A DNA stretch of 64,000 nucleotides from Rhizobium bangladeshense. GTDB taxonomy: Bacteria; Pseudomonadota; Alphaproteobacteria; Rhizobiales; Rhizobiaceae. The notes beneath the pieces are model-generated. The model made no database searches and had not been told where the DNA came from. It saw only the letters and a list, made by a program, of their open reading frames with translations. Shown here one piece after another: positions 1 through 8,271 of this stretch. Every line of letters starts with the position of its first letter. Position 1 is the first letter of the stretch. The DNA is taken from NCBI RefSeq assembly GCF_001662075.1, contig NZ_LYPL01000008.1, positions 62,001-126,000 of the forward strand. The letters run 5' to 3'. Both the position numbers and the translations under genes were made by a program.

Positions 1-1
1 A

Positions 2-17
2 ATATCGTATACGATAT
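2..17. promoter_or_regulatory. GntR/FCD-type operator, perfect 16-bp palindrome
   Basis: The sequence ATATCGTATACGATAT is a perfect palindrome with a GTATAC core, the usual form of FCD-subfamily GntR operators. It lies 140 bp upstream of the LDH2-type dehydrogenase. A 13/16 copy lies just upstream of the GntR gene at 1162-1839, which points to that regulator as the binder. Binding is inferred. Confidence 0.55.
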
Positions 18-157
18 CTGAAAAAGCCGATCCGTCAACTGCGTAAAATGGACATGCATGTACATTTTCCCTGGCAGCGTTCACCACTTTTGCTAAGAAG
101 CCTCAGAACGGCCGGACCGGGTCGGACGGCCAGAAGAGAAAAAAGAGGAGATACAAG

Positions 158-1165
158 ATGTCGGATGAGGTCCTATTCGATCTGGCGGAAGCCGAGAGCT
201 TGGCGATGCGCGCCTGCCTTGCGGCTGGCGCCAGCGAAGCCAGCGCCCGTTCCCTCGTGGACGCCACCTTGTCAGCCGCGCTTTACGGACCTCCGGCCGT
301 CGGGTTCCCGCATTTCGTCGATTACCTCGACAGCTTCCGCGAGGGCCGCATCAACCGCGATCCCGCTCCCACCTGCGAGCGTCCTTACCCCGCTTTCTTC
401 GCCGCGGATGCCGATCGGGGGATCGCACAGCTCGGTTTCGATCTTGCCTTCAAGGATCTGGTCGAAGCGGTGCGCACGCTCGGGGTCGCCGTCTTCACGC
501 AAACGAACAGCTACACCACAGGAGAACTCGGCTATTACGTCCGCCGTCTTGCCGGCGAAGGGATCGTCGGCATCGCCGCGACCAATGCCAACGCCATGGT
601 GGTCGCCAAAGCGGGCGGCCCTGCCGTCTACAGTACGAACCCGATGGCCTTCGGCTTTCCACTCGGCGAAGGAACGCCGCCGCTCCTCATCGACCAGGCG
701 TCGAGTGCGACCGCCTATGTCAACGTCGTCGCGGCCGCAGCCGAGGGACGCAGCATCCCGGAGGGATGGGCCGTCGATGAAGCGGGACAGGAAACTCAGG
801 ATGCCGCAAGGGCGCTCGGCGGAGCCCTGCTTCCCTTCGGCGGGCGCAAGGGCGCCAATGTGGCACTGATGGTGGAAATGCTGTCGGCCGGCCTGTCCGG
901 CGGCCCCTGGTCACTGGATACGCCATCCTTCAGATCAGGAAGCGTCAGTCCGGCTGTGGGGTTGACGGTTATCGCGATGATGCCGGGGCAGGCTGACCGC
1001 GGCCTTGTCGAACGCGCGCGCCGCCAAGCCGACCGCCTGCAAAGCCACGGCGTCTTCGTGCCCGGCGTCAGCGGCATCGACCATCCAAGGCCTGCGTCGG
1101 AAGGACTGAAAATGCCCCGCGCCGTGTTCGAGGCCATCAGGAGGATAGCGGAGACTGACGGCTAA
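158..1165 (+). CDS. LDH2/malate dehydrogenase-family NAD(P)H oxidoreductase, pyrroline-2-carboxylate reductase-like
   Basis: A 335-residue protein of the Ldh2 family, which includes malate/ureidoglycolate dehydrogenases and DpkA-type delta1-pyrroline/piperideine-2-carboxylate reductases. The C-terminal half fits best: PFGGRKGANVALMVEML near residue 230 matches the PFGGHKGxxIALMVEML block of the DpkA group. The start is the ATG preceded by AGAGGAG. The Ser-His-Gly motif usual near residue 45 is replaced here by Ala-Val-Gly (context LYGPPAVGFPHF), so the usual catalytic histidine may be missing. The gene ends 4 nt inside the convergent GntR gene. With the ProC-like gene at 2887 it suggests cyclic imino acid metabolism. 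The exact substrate is unknown, and activity is uncertain because of the motif change. Confidence 0.7.
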   Translation: MSDEVLFDLAEAESLAMRACLAAGASEASARSLVDATLSAALYGPPAVGFPHFVDYLDSFREGRINRDPAPTCERPYPAFFAADADRGIAQLGFDLAFKDLVEAVRTLGVAVFTQTNSYTTGELGYYVRRLAGEGIVGIAATNANAMVVAKAGGPAVYSTNPMAFGFPLGEGTPPLLIDQASSATAYVNVVAAAAEGRSIPEGWAVDEAGQETQDAARALGGALLPFGGRKGANVALMVEMLSAGLSGGPWSLDTPSFRSGSVSPAVGLTVIAMMPGQADRGLVERARRQADRLQSHGVFVPGVSGIDHPRPASEGLKMPRAVFEAIRRIAETDG

Positions 1166-1839
1166 AGGGACCTTTTCCCGGGCAGATGTTCGAGCAGCGA
1201 TTGGCACGCGCTGATGATGTGAGCGTAGACCAGCTCTGCCGCCTTGTCCTCGTCCCGCTCCCGGCAGGCTTCGACGATTTGCCGATGTTCGCGGTCCGCC
1301 GTCTGCTGGCCGTGCGACAGCGTCAACTGCACCCGGAGATATCGTTCCAGCCGGTCGTTCACCGACCGGATCGTGCTGACGAGGAAGGGCCGGCGAGCGT
1401 CTTCGTAAAGGCGGCTGTGGAAGCGCCAGTTCAGTTCCGACCAGCGGGCGACGTCGGTTTCCCCAGCGAAAGCGTCGCAAAAAGCGAGTGCCTCTTTGAA
1501 AGTCTCCTGCGTCATGTGCGGGATCGACAGCTTGATGGCATTCGTTTCCAGGATCGCGCGCACCTCGAAGATCTGAGCGATTTCGGGTTCCGAAAGGCTT
1601 GTGACGATCGCGCCCTTGTTGCGATGGAACTCGACCAGGCCTTCAGCCTCGAGCCGTTTGAGCGCCTCGCGAACCGGGATCTTGCTGACATTGAACAGGC
1701 GCGCGACATCGTCCTGCCGAATCGGTTCGCCTTCATCAAGCGAACCATCCGCGATCGAGTCGCGGATATACTTCAGGATCACATCAGAGGCCGTGGGCGC
1801 CTTCCCGAGATCGGTCACCTGTGCGGTGTTGAATGGCAT
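1162..1839 (-). CDS. GntR-family transcriptional regulator, FCD subfamily
   Basis: A 225-residue protein with an N-terminal winged helix-turn-helix (about residues 15-75, including NVSKIPVREALKRLEAEGLV, a classic GntR recognition helix) and a C-terminal FCD helical bundle (about 90-215) with the metal/ligand-binding pattern ELNWRFHSRLYE. It is convergent with the LDH2-type gene, overlapping by 4 nt. An imperfect copy of the 2-17 palindrome sits 39 bp upstream of its start, so it probably represses itself and the dehydrogenase in response to a small organic acid or amino acid. The ligand cannot be read from sequence. Confidence 0.88.
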   Translation of the reverse strand: MPFNTAQVTDLGKAPTASDVILKYIRDSIADGSLDEGEPIRQDDVARLFNVSKIPVREALKRLEAEGLVEFHRNKGAIVTSLSEPEIAQIFEVRAILETNAIKLSIPHMTQETFKEALAFCDAFAGETDVARWSELNWRFHSRLYEDARRPFLVSTIRSVNDRLERYLRVQLTLSHGQQTADREHRQIVEACRERDEDKAAELVYAHIISACQSLLEHLPGKRSL

Positions 1840-1877
1840 TTCCCAAGCTCCTCATTGGGGACAAGATGCTGCTTGGG

Positions 1878-1893
1878 ATATCGTAGCCGATCT
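1878..1893. promoter_or_regulatory. Second GntR operator copy (imperfect)
   Basis: ATATCGTAGCCGATCT matches 13 of 16 bases of the palindrome at 2-17. It lies directly upstream of the GntR gene, which reads leftward from 1839, as expected for an autoregulatory site. Confidence 0.4.
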
Positions 1894-1966
1894 CTTTCCT
1901 CAAGCCGCGCAGCCTCAGGCCAGTCTCAGCATCGGTGTGTGGATTTTCGCCGGGACAGGCGGAATT

Positions 1967-2065
1967 GAGCCTGGTGATCTGCTTGGCCTCGATATAGCTG
2001 TCGAGCCCAGTGGGCCGTTCGCGGCCGATGCCGAATTCCTTGTAGCGGCCCCAGGGCTCGAAGAG
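1967..2065 (-). pseudogene. Aldehyde dehydrogenase C-terminal remnant
   Basis: On the minus strand this stretch encodes about 33 residues that read as the end of an aldehyde dehydrogenase: FEPWGRYKEFGIGRE followed by GLDSYIEAKQITRL. These match the conserved C-terminal pattern of the NAD-dependent ALDH superfamily. Everything upstream of the remnant is gone: an in-frame stop and the 16-bp inverted repeat at 2068-2119 begin immediately. No natural stop follows LDSYIEAKQITRL, so the end is degraded too. It is a relic of a deleted gene. Confidence 0.7.
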
Positions 2066-2067
2066 TC

Positions 2068-2119
2068 AACAGCGTGTCGGCAAGATCAAGCCGAAAAATT
2101 GCGTTGCCGACACGCTGTT
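2068..2119. repeat. 16-bp perfect inverted repeat with 20-nt loop
   Basis: AACAGCGTGTCGGCAA at 2068-2083 is repeated in inverse orientation at 2104-2119 and followed by a T run (2118-2122). It abuts the truncated ALDH remnant on the left and ends 41 bp before the GntR gene at 2161. It could be a Rho-independent terminator for rightward transcription, a regulator site with two half-sites, or the ends of a small mobile-element remnant. The exact coincidence with the ALDH breakpoint favours a rearrangement scar. Confidence 0.55.
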
Positions 2120-2160
2120 TTTCTGGCCCAATGAATCCACGTCGAGAGAAAGGGACTTAA

Positions 2161-2879
2161 GTGTCTGAAGAATCGGAAGTGAAACGGATCCGCGGCACCG
2201 GATGGAAGAACGTGTACGAAACGCTGCGTAACGAGATCCTGTCGCTCGCTTTGCCGCCCGGTCAGCTTCTCGACGAGACGACGCTTGCCGAACGTTTCGA
2301 CATGTCGCGCTCGCCGGTGCGGGAGGCCCTGATCCGGCTCGGCGCCGACGAGCTGGTGGTGACGCTTTCCAACCGCAGCACGATCGTCGCGCCGATCGAA
2401 GTGGCGACCTTCCGAAATATGTCGAGGCGCTCGACATCGCGCAGCGGATGAATACGCGGCTTGCCGCAGCGCTGAGAACCGAGGCCGATCTGAAGATCAT
2501 CGCCAAACGGCTGAAGTCGTTTGAGGCTGCGGTCAAGACAGGCAATCACCTCGCCATGTCAGAAGCCAACAAGGAATTCCACATGGCAATCGCCCATGCC
2601 GGAAAAAATCAGTATCTGGCCTCATTCTACGAGAAGCTTTTGTCGCAGGGCCAGCGCATGCTGCACCTGCATTTCGAATATCTGGAGCGGACGCACGAAG
2701 GCTATCTGCTGACCGACGAGCACACGCTGATGCTCGACGCCATCAGGGAGAAGAACGTCGATCTGGCCGACGAGCTCGCCCACGCCCATACGCGCCAGTT
2801 CCAGGATAATTTCATCAACTTCATGCGCGAGAACTACACGACGGATGTCGCGCTGGGACCGCTGCGGGCTGCGGAGTAA
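2161..2879 (+). pseudogene. Frameshifted GntR/FCD-family regulator
   Basis: Two adjoining frames together make a normal FCD-type GntR protein of about 239 residues. The first frame (GTG start at 2161) carries the winged helix-turn-helix, including LAERFDMSRSPVREALIRLG. The second frame, which resumes with PKYVEALDIAQRMNTR, carries the FCD domain to the stop at 2879 and has the typical EANKEFHMAIAHAGKN motif. One base is missing near 2411-2413 (TTCCGAAA where TTCCCGAAA would be in frame). It is either a disrupted gene or a single-base assembly error. The next gene starts 8 nt after its stop, so it probably belonged to an operon with the ProC-like reductase. Confidence 0.8.
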
Positions 2880-2886
2880 CGACGTG

Positions 2887-3669
2887 ATGATCAACAGCAT
2901 TGGATTCGTCGGCACCGGCGCGATCACCGAAGCGATGGTTCGCGGGCTTCTGGCCGCACCGGCCTACGCTTCCGAGATCCACGTATCGCCGCGGAGCGCG
3001 CACATTGCCGCGACATTGGCCCAGGAGTTCGCCGCCGTCAGGATTGCCGGGGACAACCAGACTGTCGTCGATCGCAGCGACATGGTGTTCCTGGCGATCC
3101 GGCCGCAGATCGCCGAGGAGGTCGTACGGGCGCTTTCGTTCAGAACCGGCCAGGTGGTCGTCAGCCTCGTTGCAGCGACCGAGCGCCAGGCTCTTCTCGA
3201 TTGGATCGGCGCAGACGTGCACCTCGTCCAGGCCATCCCCCTGCCCTTCGTCGCGCAGCGGCAAGGCGTCACCGCCATCCTCCCGCCCGATGCCGCCGTC
3301 GCGGCGCTGTTCGATACGCTCGGAACCGCCGTCCAGTGTCAGTCGAAAAAGGAATACGATCTGCTCGCGGCGGCGAGCGCAATGATGTCGACCTATTTCG
3401 GCATCATGGAAACCACAGCCGTCTGGCTGGAAAAAAGCGGCCTGGAAAGGCCGAAAGCAAATGCCTATATCGCGCCGCTTTTCGCAAGTCTGGCGCAGAA
3501 GGCCAACAGCCCAGGCACTGAGCCGTTCAGCGCGCTGAGCCGCGAATTCGCCACCAAGGGCGGATTGAACGAGCAGGTTCTTTCCGACGTCGACAAGAAG
3601 GGCGGCCTTGCTGCGCTGACCGCAGCGCTCGATGGCGTGCTCGCCCGCATCGAGGGCCGCAGCAGCTGA
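2887..3669 (+). CDS. Pyrroline-5-carboxylate reductase-family protein (ProC-like)
   Basis: A 260-residue NAD(P)-binding protein of the ProC family. The N-terminal Rossmann motif IGFVGTGAITEAMVRG is at residues 4-19, and the C-terminal helical dimerization domain carries the ProC-like segments EFATKGGLNEQ and SDVDKKGG. ProC enzymes reduce delta1-pyrroline-5-carboxylate to proline in the cytosol. The ATG at 2887 follows the frameshifted regulator's stop by 8 nt; an upstream in-frame start at 2845 would overlap that gene and is less likely. Because it sits with a GntR regulator rather than as a housekeeping proC, it may serve a catabolic imine reduction. Confidence 0.82.
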   Translation: MINSIGFVGTGAITEAMVRGLLAAPAYASEIHVSPRSAHIAATLAQEFAAVRIAGDNQTVVDRSDMVFLAIRPQIAEEVVRALSFRTGQVVVSLVAATERQALLDWIGADVHLVQAIPLPFVAQRQGVTAILPPDAAVAALFDTLGTAVQCQSKKEYDLLAAASAMMSTYFGIMETTAVWLEKSGLERPKANAYIAPLFASLAQKANSPGTEPFSALSREFATKGGLNEQVLSDVDKKGGLAALTAALDGVLARIEGRSS

Positions 3670-3674
3670 AGCGC

Positions 3675-4120
3675 GTGCACCCCAGGCGAAAATCCCTTAC
3701 CGTCCTTTTCACAGTCGCCGCGATTTTGGGCCAGACGATTTCGGCGCGCGCCGAATCGGTGGAGCGACCGACCATCTCCGCCATCATTCTCTCCGTCTCA
3801 CCTCGGACCGTCCGTTGGGCCACCGTCCACAAGGCTCCCGATCCCGGGGAAGACGATCCCTATTACCACGTCGAGGTGATCGAGAAGGAGCGACGCGCGC
3901 CGCCGTGGCAATTCAAGCGGCTAACCACCCATATCGTGGTCACGGCCGATGCGTTGAACAGGAGCCGCTCGCGACAAAAGGCAGGACCTATTTTTACAAG
4001 GATATAGAATTCCGGATCGCCTACCAGAACTGGCGCGCGCAGCCTCGCCTACTGCGGCAGGCGGGTGTTTGCAGCACGACCATCCTCGATTGCGTCGGCC
4101 TCGCCGACAAGCGTGACTGA
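3675..4120 (+). pseudogene. Small exported protein, frameshifted in an A run
   Basis: The frame from 3675 encodes a signal peptide (residues 1-27, ending ISARA) and a short domain with the segments VLSVSPRTVRWATV-like, DDPYYHVEVIEKE and PWQFKRLTTHIVVT. It stops at 4007 after ten non-homologous-looking residues. The neighbouring frame continues naturally with KGRTYFYKDIEFRIAYQNW and ends at 4120 with two cysteines (CSTTILDC). One A is missing in the AAAA run at 3976-3979. The whole protein would be about 148 residues and periplasmic. I recognise no function. It is a disrupted gene or a homopolymer sequencing error. Confidence 0.55.
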
Positions 4121-4406
4121 TTCCGCTCCACCAACGAAAATTCGCGGTTGCAAAAATCGAAAAAATACAATTTAGCTCTGGCGATGAGTCAGAAAACTAC
4201 TTTTGCTAGAGAAAATATCCCGGCCCGGCCCCCGGCGGCTGGGTGGCCGAATTTCTCCGGCCTGCCGGATCCGGCTGATCCCGATCGCGTCACCCCCAAT
4301 TAGCTGATCTGACGAACCGTGACGTCCCGGCCGCTCTGCGAGCAGAGCGCGGCGGGGCATATTCCATGAATTTCCCCGCATCTACCTTCAACACAAGGAC
4401 ATCTCC

Positions 4407-5594
4407 ATGAAGCCTATGCGCAATTTCCACCTGATGATGGCAAGCACCGCGTTCCTGACGCTGGCCGGCCCGGCGCTCGCCCTCGACGGCGCGGATATGA
4501 TGAAGAAGCTCAGCGCCGCAACCAATGCCGGCGGCACGGTCATCACCTTCGAGAAAGCCGAAGTCGACGGCGACATGGTGACAGCAACAGGCGTCCAGGT
4601 GGGATTTGCGAACCTGCCCGGCGACACGCTGAAGATCGGCGACCTCACCTTCGAGGGCGTCGAGGAAAAAGAAGGCGGCGCCTATTACGCCAAGACCCTT
4701 TCCTTCCCGGATGTCGATATCAGCCAGGAGGGAGGACGCTTTTCCGCCAAGGAGATTCTGTTCACCGGCCTGACGATTCCCGCCAATGCGACCGGCGAGA
4801 CGCTGGACAATATCCTCCTCTATGAAACCGCCAGCACCGGGCCGATCGCGCTCAACATCAAGGGCAAGGATGTGCTTGCGATCGAAGGTGTCGAGGCAAA
4901 CATGGGGCGCCAGGACGGCGGTTTTGCCTACGACGCCAACGTCGCCGGCTTCAAGGCCGACCTGTCGCAAGTCGAGGACGCGGCTGCGAAGGAGGCCATC
5001 GAGAAGCTCGGACTGACGACGCTCGACGGCACCATGACGATGAAGGGAAGCTGGGAAGTCGAAAGCGGCAAGGTTGTCCTCGACGAATATGCTTTCGATT
5101 TCAAGAATGTCGGCCGGCTGAACTTCGCCGTCGACTTCTCCGGTTATACGCTCGGCTTCATCAAGTCGCTGCAGGAGGCGGTCAAGACAGCCGAAGCCAA
5201 TCCGAACAAGGAAGAGGCCAACCAGGCCGCCGGACTTGCTATGATGGGGCTGATGCAGCAGCTGACGTTCAACAGCGCCTCGATCCGCTTCGACGACGCC
5301 TCGATCACCAAAAAGGCGCTCGACTATGCCGGCGCGAAGCAGGGCGTCACGGGCGACGAACTGGCACAATCGCTGAAGGCGCTGGTTCCGATGATGATGG
5401 CGCAACTCAACATGCCGGAACTGCAAAACCAGATATCGGCGGCTCTCAACACCTATCTTGACGGGCCGAAGAGCCTGACGATCAGCGCCGCGCCGGAAAA
5501 GCCGGTTCCTGTGCCGATGATTGTCGGTGCAGCCATGGGTGCGCCGAACACCATTCCCACGGTGCTCGGCGTCAAGGTATCGGCGAACGACTAA
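4407..5594 (+). CDS. Conserved rhizobial periplasmic protein of unknown function
   Basis: A 395-residue protein with a clear Sec signal peptide (residues 1-26, cleavage after ALA in GPALA-LDG). The ATG follows AAGGA by 7 nt. The mature part is acidic and beta-rich, with repeated AsmA/DUF945-like stretches (VTATGVQVGFANLPGDTL, then LTTLDGTMTMKGSWEV) and no enzyme motif that I recognise. It stands alone between two disrupted genes, with its own candidate terminator at 5609-5640. An envelope role is likely from the signal peptide only. Confidence 0.7.
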   Translation: MKPMRNFHLMMASTAFLTLAGPALALDGADMMKKLSAATNAGGTVITFEKAEVDGDMVTATGVQVGFANLPGDTLKIGDLTFEGVEEKEGGAYYAKTLSFPDVDISQEGGRFSAKEILFTGLTIPANATGETLDNILLYETASTGPIALNIKGKDVLAIEGVEANMGRQDGGFAYDANVAGFKADLSQVEDAAAKEAIEKLGLTTLDGTMTMKGSWEVESGKVVLDEYAFDFKNVGRLNFAVDFSGYTLGFIKSLQEAVKTAEANPNKEEANQAAGLAMMGLMQQLTFNSASIRFDDASITKKALDYAGAKQGVTGDELAQSLKALVPMMMAQLNMPELQNQISAALNTYLDGPKSLTISAAPEKPVPVPMIVGAAMGAPNTIPTVLGVKVSAND

Positions 5595-5608
5595 GTCAAG
5601 ATCAACTG

Positions 5609-5640
5609 CCGGAGGCGGGTCCTTACCGATCCGCCTTCGG
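5609..5640 (+). terminator. Stem-loop after the periplasmic protein gene
   Basis: CCGGAGGCGG and CCGCCTTCGG pair over 10 bp with one G-U wobble around a 12-nt loop, starting 14 nt after the stop codon at 5594. Only a weak T-rich stretch follows, so it is a probable rather than a certain terminator. Confidence 0.45.
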
Positions 5641-5683
5641 GATCATCTTTCCGAAACCACTGCGCGCATTTTGTGAAATTGCG

Positions 5684-6125
5684 TTAAAACGTTGGCGGCG
5701 TGCAGGCGCTGATAACCTCGCATGGCACCGGTCCGACGCAACGGAACCGATGCGGGCGCCGGCTTTCGAAATAATAAGCGTCGCCCGGTCCAAGGATACG
5801 CCGCTCGTCGTCGACCGTGACCTCGAGTCTTCCCGAGAGCACGATCCCGCCCTCCTCCCCTTCGTGAACAAGGGGAATTTTTCCGGTGTCGGCACCCGGC
5901 TGGTAGCATTCCTTCAATATCTGCAGGCTGCGCCCGAACAGGGTTTCACCGACTTGCTTGTAGGAAATGGCGCCCTTGCCGATCTCCACCAGCTCCTCCG
6001 CGGCGTAAAAGGCCTTTTTCGGACGCTCCGGTTCGAAGGCGAAGAATTCCGCCAGCCCGATCGGAATGCCGTCGAGAATTCGCTTCAGCGCTCCGACCGA
6101 AGGGTTGGAGGCATTCGATTCGATC
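5684..6125 (-). pseudogene. XRE-cupin regulator, 5'-truncated
   Basis: Reading leftward, the frame begins abruptly inside the helix-turn-helix of an XRE-cupin regulator (ESNASNPSVGALKRILDGIP) and continues through a complete C-terminal cupin domain: KIPLVHEGEEGGIVLSG, then ILGPGDAYYFESRRPHRF. The first helices of the DNA-binding domain and the start codon are missing. Members of this PuuR-like group usually control polyamine or amino acid catabolism and often sit divergent from the target aminotransferase. Here the missing 5' end coincides with a junction to a 5'-truncated aminotransferase, so it cannot work as a DNA-binding repressor. Confidence 0.78.
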
Positions 6126-7101
6126 GGAATCGGTCGATACGGCTCTGAAGATAGCCGTCGCCTATCAGCGCGCGATCGGTCAAGGCACGCGCACCCGGAT
6201 CATCGGCCGCGAAAAGGGCTATCACGGCGTCGGCTTCGGTGGCATTTCCGTCGGCGGTCTCGTCAACAATCGGCGGGTCTTCCCGCAGATCCCAGCCGAT
6301 CACATGCGCCATACGCTGGATATCGGCCGCAACGCGTTTTCGAAGGGGCTGCCCGCCCATGGCGTCGAACTGGCGGATGATCTCGAGCGCCTGGTGCAGT
6401 TGCACGGCGCCGAAACCATCGCAGCCGTCATCGTCGAGCCGATGTCGGGATCGGCCGGTGTTGTCCTGCCGCCGAAGGGTTATCTGGAAAAGCTGCGCGC
6501 CACTGCCGACAAGTACGGCATCCTGCTGATTTTTGATGAGGTCATCACCGGCTTCGGCCGTCTCGGCACGCCTTTCGCGGTGGATTACTTCGGCGTCCTA
6601 CCCGATCTCGTCACCACGGCGAAGGGCCTCACCAACGGCGCCGTTCCCATGGGCGCGGTCTTTGCCAGCTGGAAGGTCTATGACGGTCTGATGGTCGGAC
6701 CAGAAAATGCGATCGAGCTCTTCCACGGCTATACCTATTCCGGCCATCCGGTCGCCTGCGCCGCCGGGCTCGCAACCCTCGAAATCTATGAGGAAGAAGG
6801 GCTGCTGACCCGCGCAGCCGAGCTGGCCGTCTACTGGCAGGACGCCCTCCATTCGCTAGCGGGCCTGCCTGCTGTCGTCGACATCCGCAACCTCGGACTG
6901 GTCGGCGCAATCGAACTGGCGCCGCGTGATGGCGCTCCGGGAACACGCGCCTACGACATCTTCGTCGACTGTTTCAACAAGGGACTGCTGATCCGCGTCA
7001 CCGGCGACATCATCGCGCTGTCTCCACCGCTGATCATCGAGAAGGACCAGATCGACACGCTCGTCTCGACGCTTGCCGATGCCCTCAAGCGTGCAGCCTA
7101 G
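6124..7101 (+). pseudogene. Beta-alanine/omega-amino acid:pyruvate aminotransferase, 5'-truncated
   Basis: A class III, PLP-dependent aminotransferase missing roughly its first 110 residues. The reading frame starts in SESVDTALKIAVAYQ, normally the cofactor-phosphate region, and runs to the natural C terminus. Retained landmarks are YHGVGFGGISVGG, FDEVITGFGR and the PLP-lysine segment TTAKGLTNGAVPMG. The family moves the amino group of beta-alanine or similar omega-amino acids to pyruvate. The open frame could begin at an internal ATG (6304), but the small-domain residues needed for activity would be absent. The break is shared with the truncated cupin regulator on the other strand. Confidence 0.82.
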
Positions 7102-7125
7102 ATCTGCATCCAGCGCACACCCCGT

Positions 7126-7153
7126 CGGCGACCGGACGCCCGGTCCGTCGCCG
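7126..7153. terminator. GC-rich hairpin between convergent genes
   Basis: CGGCGACCGGAC at 7126-7137 pairs with GTCCGTCGCCG at 7143-7153, leaving one bulged C and a 5-nt loop. It lies between the aminotransferase remnant and the convergent AraC gene, a position typical for a bidirectional terminator. There is no T tract. Confidence 0.45.
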
Positions 7154-7183
7154 AGGGAACCATCCGGCACGCCGAGGCGGAGT

Positions 7184-8203
7184 TCAACCCTTCAGCGTCT
7201 GCGACGGCAGTTCACCGAAACGTTTCTTGTATTCGGCGGCGAAACGCCCGAGATGGGTAAATCCCCATCTGAGCGCGATATCGGCGACGGCCTGCTTCGG
7301 AGCGGATTCGAGCAGGTCGCGACGGGCAGCGACCATTCGGATTTCATGGAGGTAGGCGATCGGAGTGGTACTCCTGAACTGCCGGAAACCTTGCTGCAAA
7401 GTCCGAATGCTGACCTTGGCTGCCGTCGCGATCTCGCTGAGCGAGATCGGTTCGGCGATGTGAGCATGCATGAAATCGATGGCCCATTTCACATGGCGCG
7501 GAGCCGGCGCCGGTGCAGGAAGCGTCAGCTCGCTCGAATAGCGATGCGGAAAGGCCTCGATAAGCAGATAGACCGTCGCGTCGCAGAGCGCGCTGACGGC
7601 CAGCGGCGACTCCTGCAGCAGCCCGCCCCCGCCAAGTCCGCGATGCAGGTTCGTAACGAGTTGTTGCAACAACAGCCCCGGGCCGGCCGTCAGATCGATA
7701 TGGGGATGAAAATCGGCGTCACCGGTGATCGTTCGTTCGAACATTTGCGTGAGGTGCCGGTTGATTCTCGCCTGATCGACGAACAAGCCGAGATGGCGGC
7801 GACGGCTTAGCAGGCGGGCGCCGGTGGCGCGACCTGCTCCCAGAATGGCGCCGCGACCGGGAACCGAATAGATCGGCTCCTGCCCGGAATTGAAGACCGC
7901 ATCTCCCTCCACCGGCAGGAATATGATCACTTTGCTGGTCGGCGCCTCCCGCCTGAGCGAGATCGCGCCATCATAGGCGCAATCGGCTATGGCCAGATCT
8001 CCCGCCGAGACGAAGTTGCAGCGATACGCGATGGAGGCATTGGCTTGCGCCGCAGCCTTGATCGGAGAGGTCGAGGTCGACAATATTTCCGAGAGGGCAT
8101 CCGGGTCCGTTCCGCTGTATGCCGTTTCCGAAAAGATCGGGCTCTGCGCCGCCGGATGGTGGAGGAAGCCGCCAGCGGCAGGCACATCGGAATTAACGGA
8201 CAT
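7184..8203 (-). CDS. AraC-family transcriptional regulator
   Basis: A 339-residue protein with an N-terminal AraC-binding-like domain (about residues 40-210) and a C-terminal double helix-turn-helix (about 235-337: ISLSEIATAAKVSIRTLQQG, then the second motif ending HLGRFAAEYKKRFGELPSQTL). Its C-terminal signature is intact. It lies immediately downstream of, and on the same strand as, dadA (69-bp gap to 8272). It could belong to the alanine block or control the lost aminotransferase on its other side. The target is not evident. Confidence 0.85.
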   Translation of the reverse strand: MSVNSDVPAAGGFLHHPAAQSPIFSETAYSGTDPDALSEILSTSTSPIKAAAQANASIAYRCNFVSAGDLAIADCAYDGAISLRREAPTSKVIIFLPVEGDAVFNSGQEPIYSVPGRGAILGAGRATGARLLSRRRHLGLFVDQARINRHLTQMFERTITGDADFHPHIDLTAGPGLLLQQLVTNLHRGLGGGGLLQESPLAVSALCDATVYLLIEAFPHRYSSELTLPAPAPAPRHVKWAIDFMHAHIAEPISLSEIATAAKVSIRTLQQGFRQFRSTTPIAYLHEIRMVAARRDLLESAPKQAVADIALRWGFTHLGRFAAEYKKRFGELPSQTLKG

Positions 8204-8271
8204 TCACGACCTCGAATTGGAGAAATCGATTCCCGTAGATAAATACTTCTCTTTTTGCGTTATGTGGAACT

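Noticed and set aside
4290..5426. A 378-codon open frame on the minus strand.
   Set aside because: It is antisense to the exported protein at 4407, which has a ribosome site and signal peptide. The minus frame has neither.
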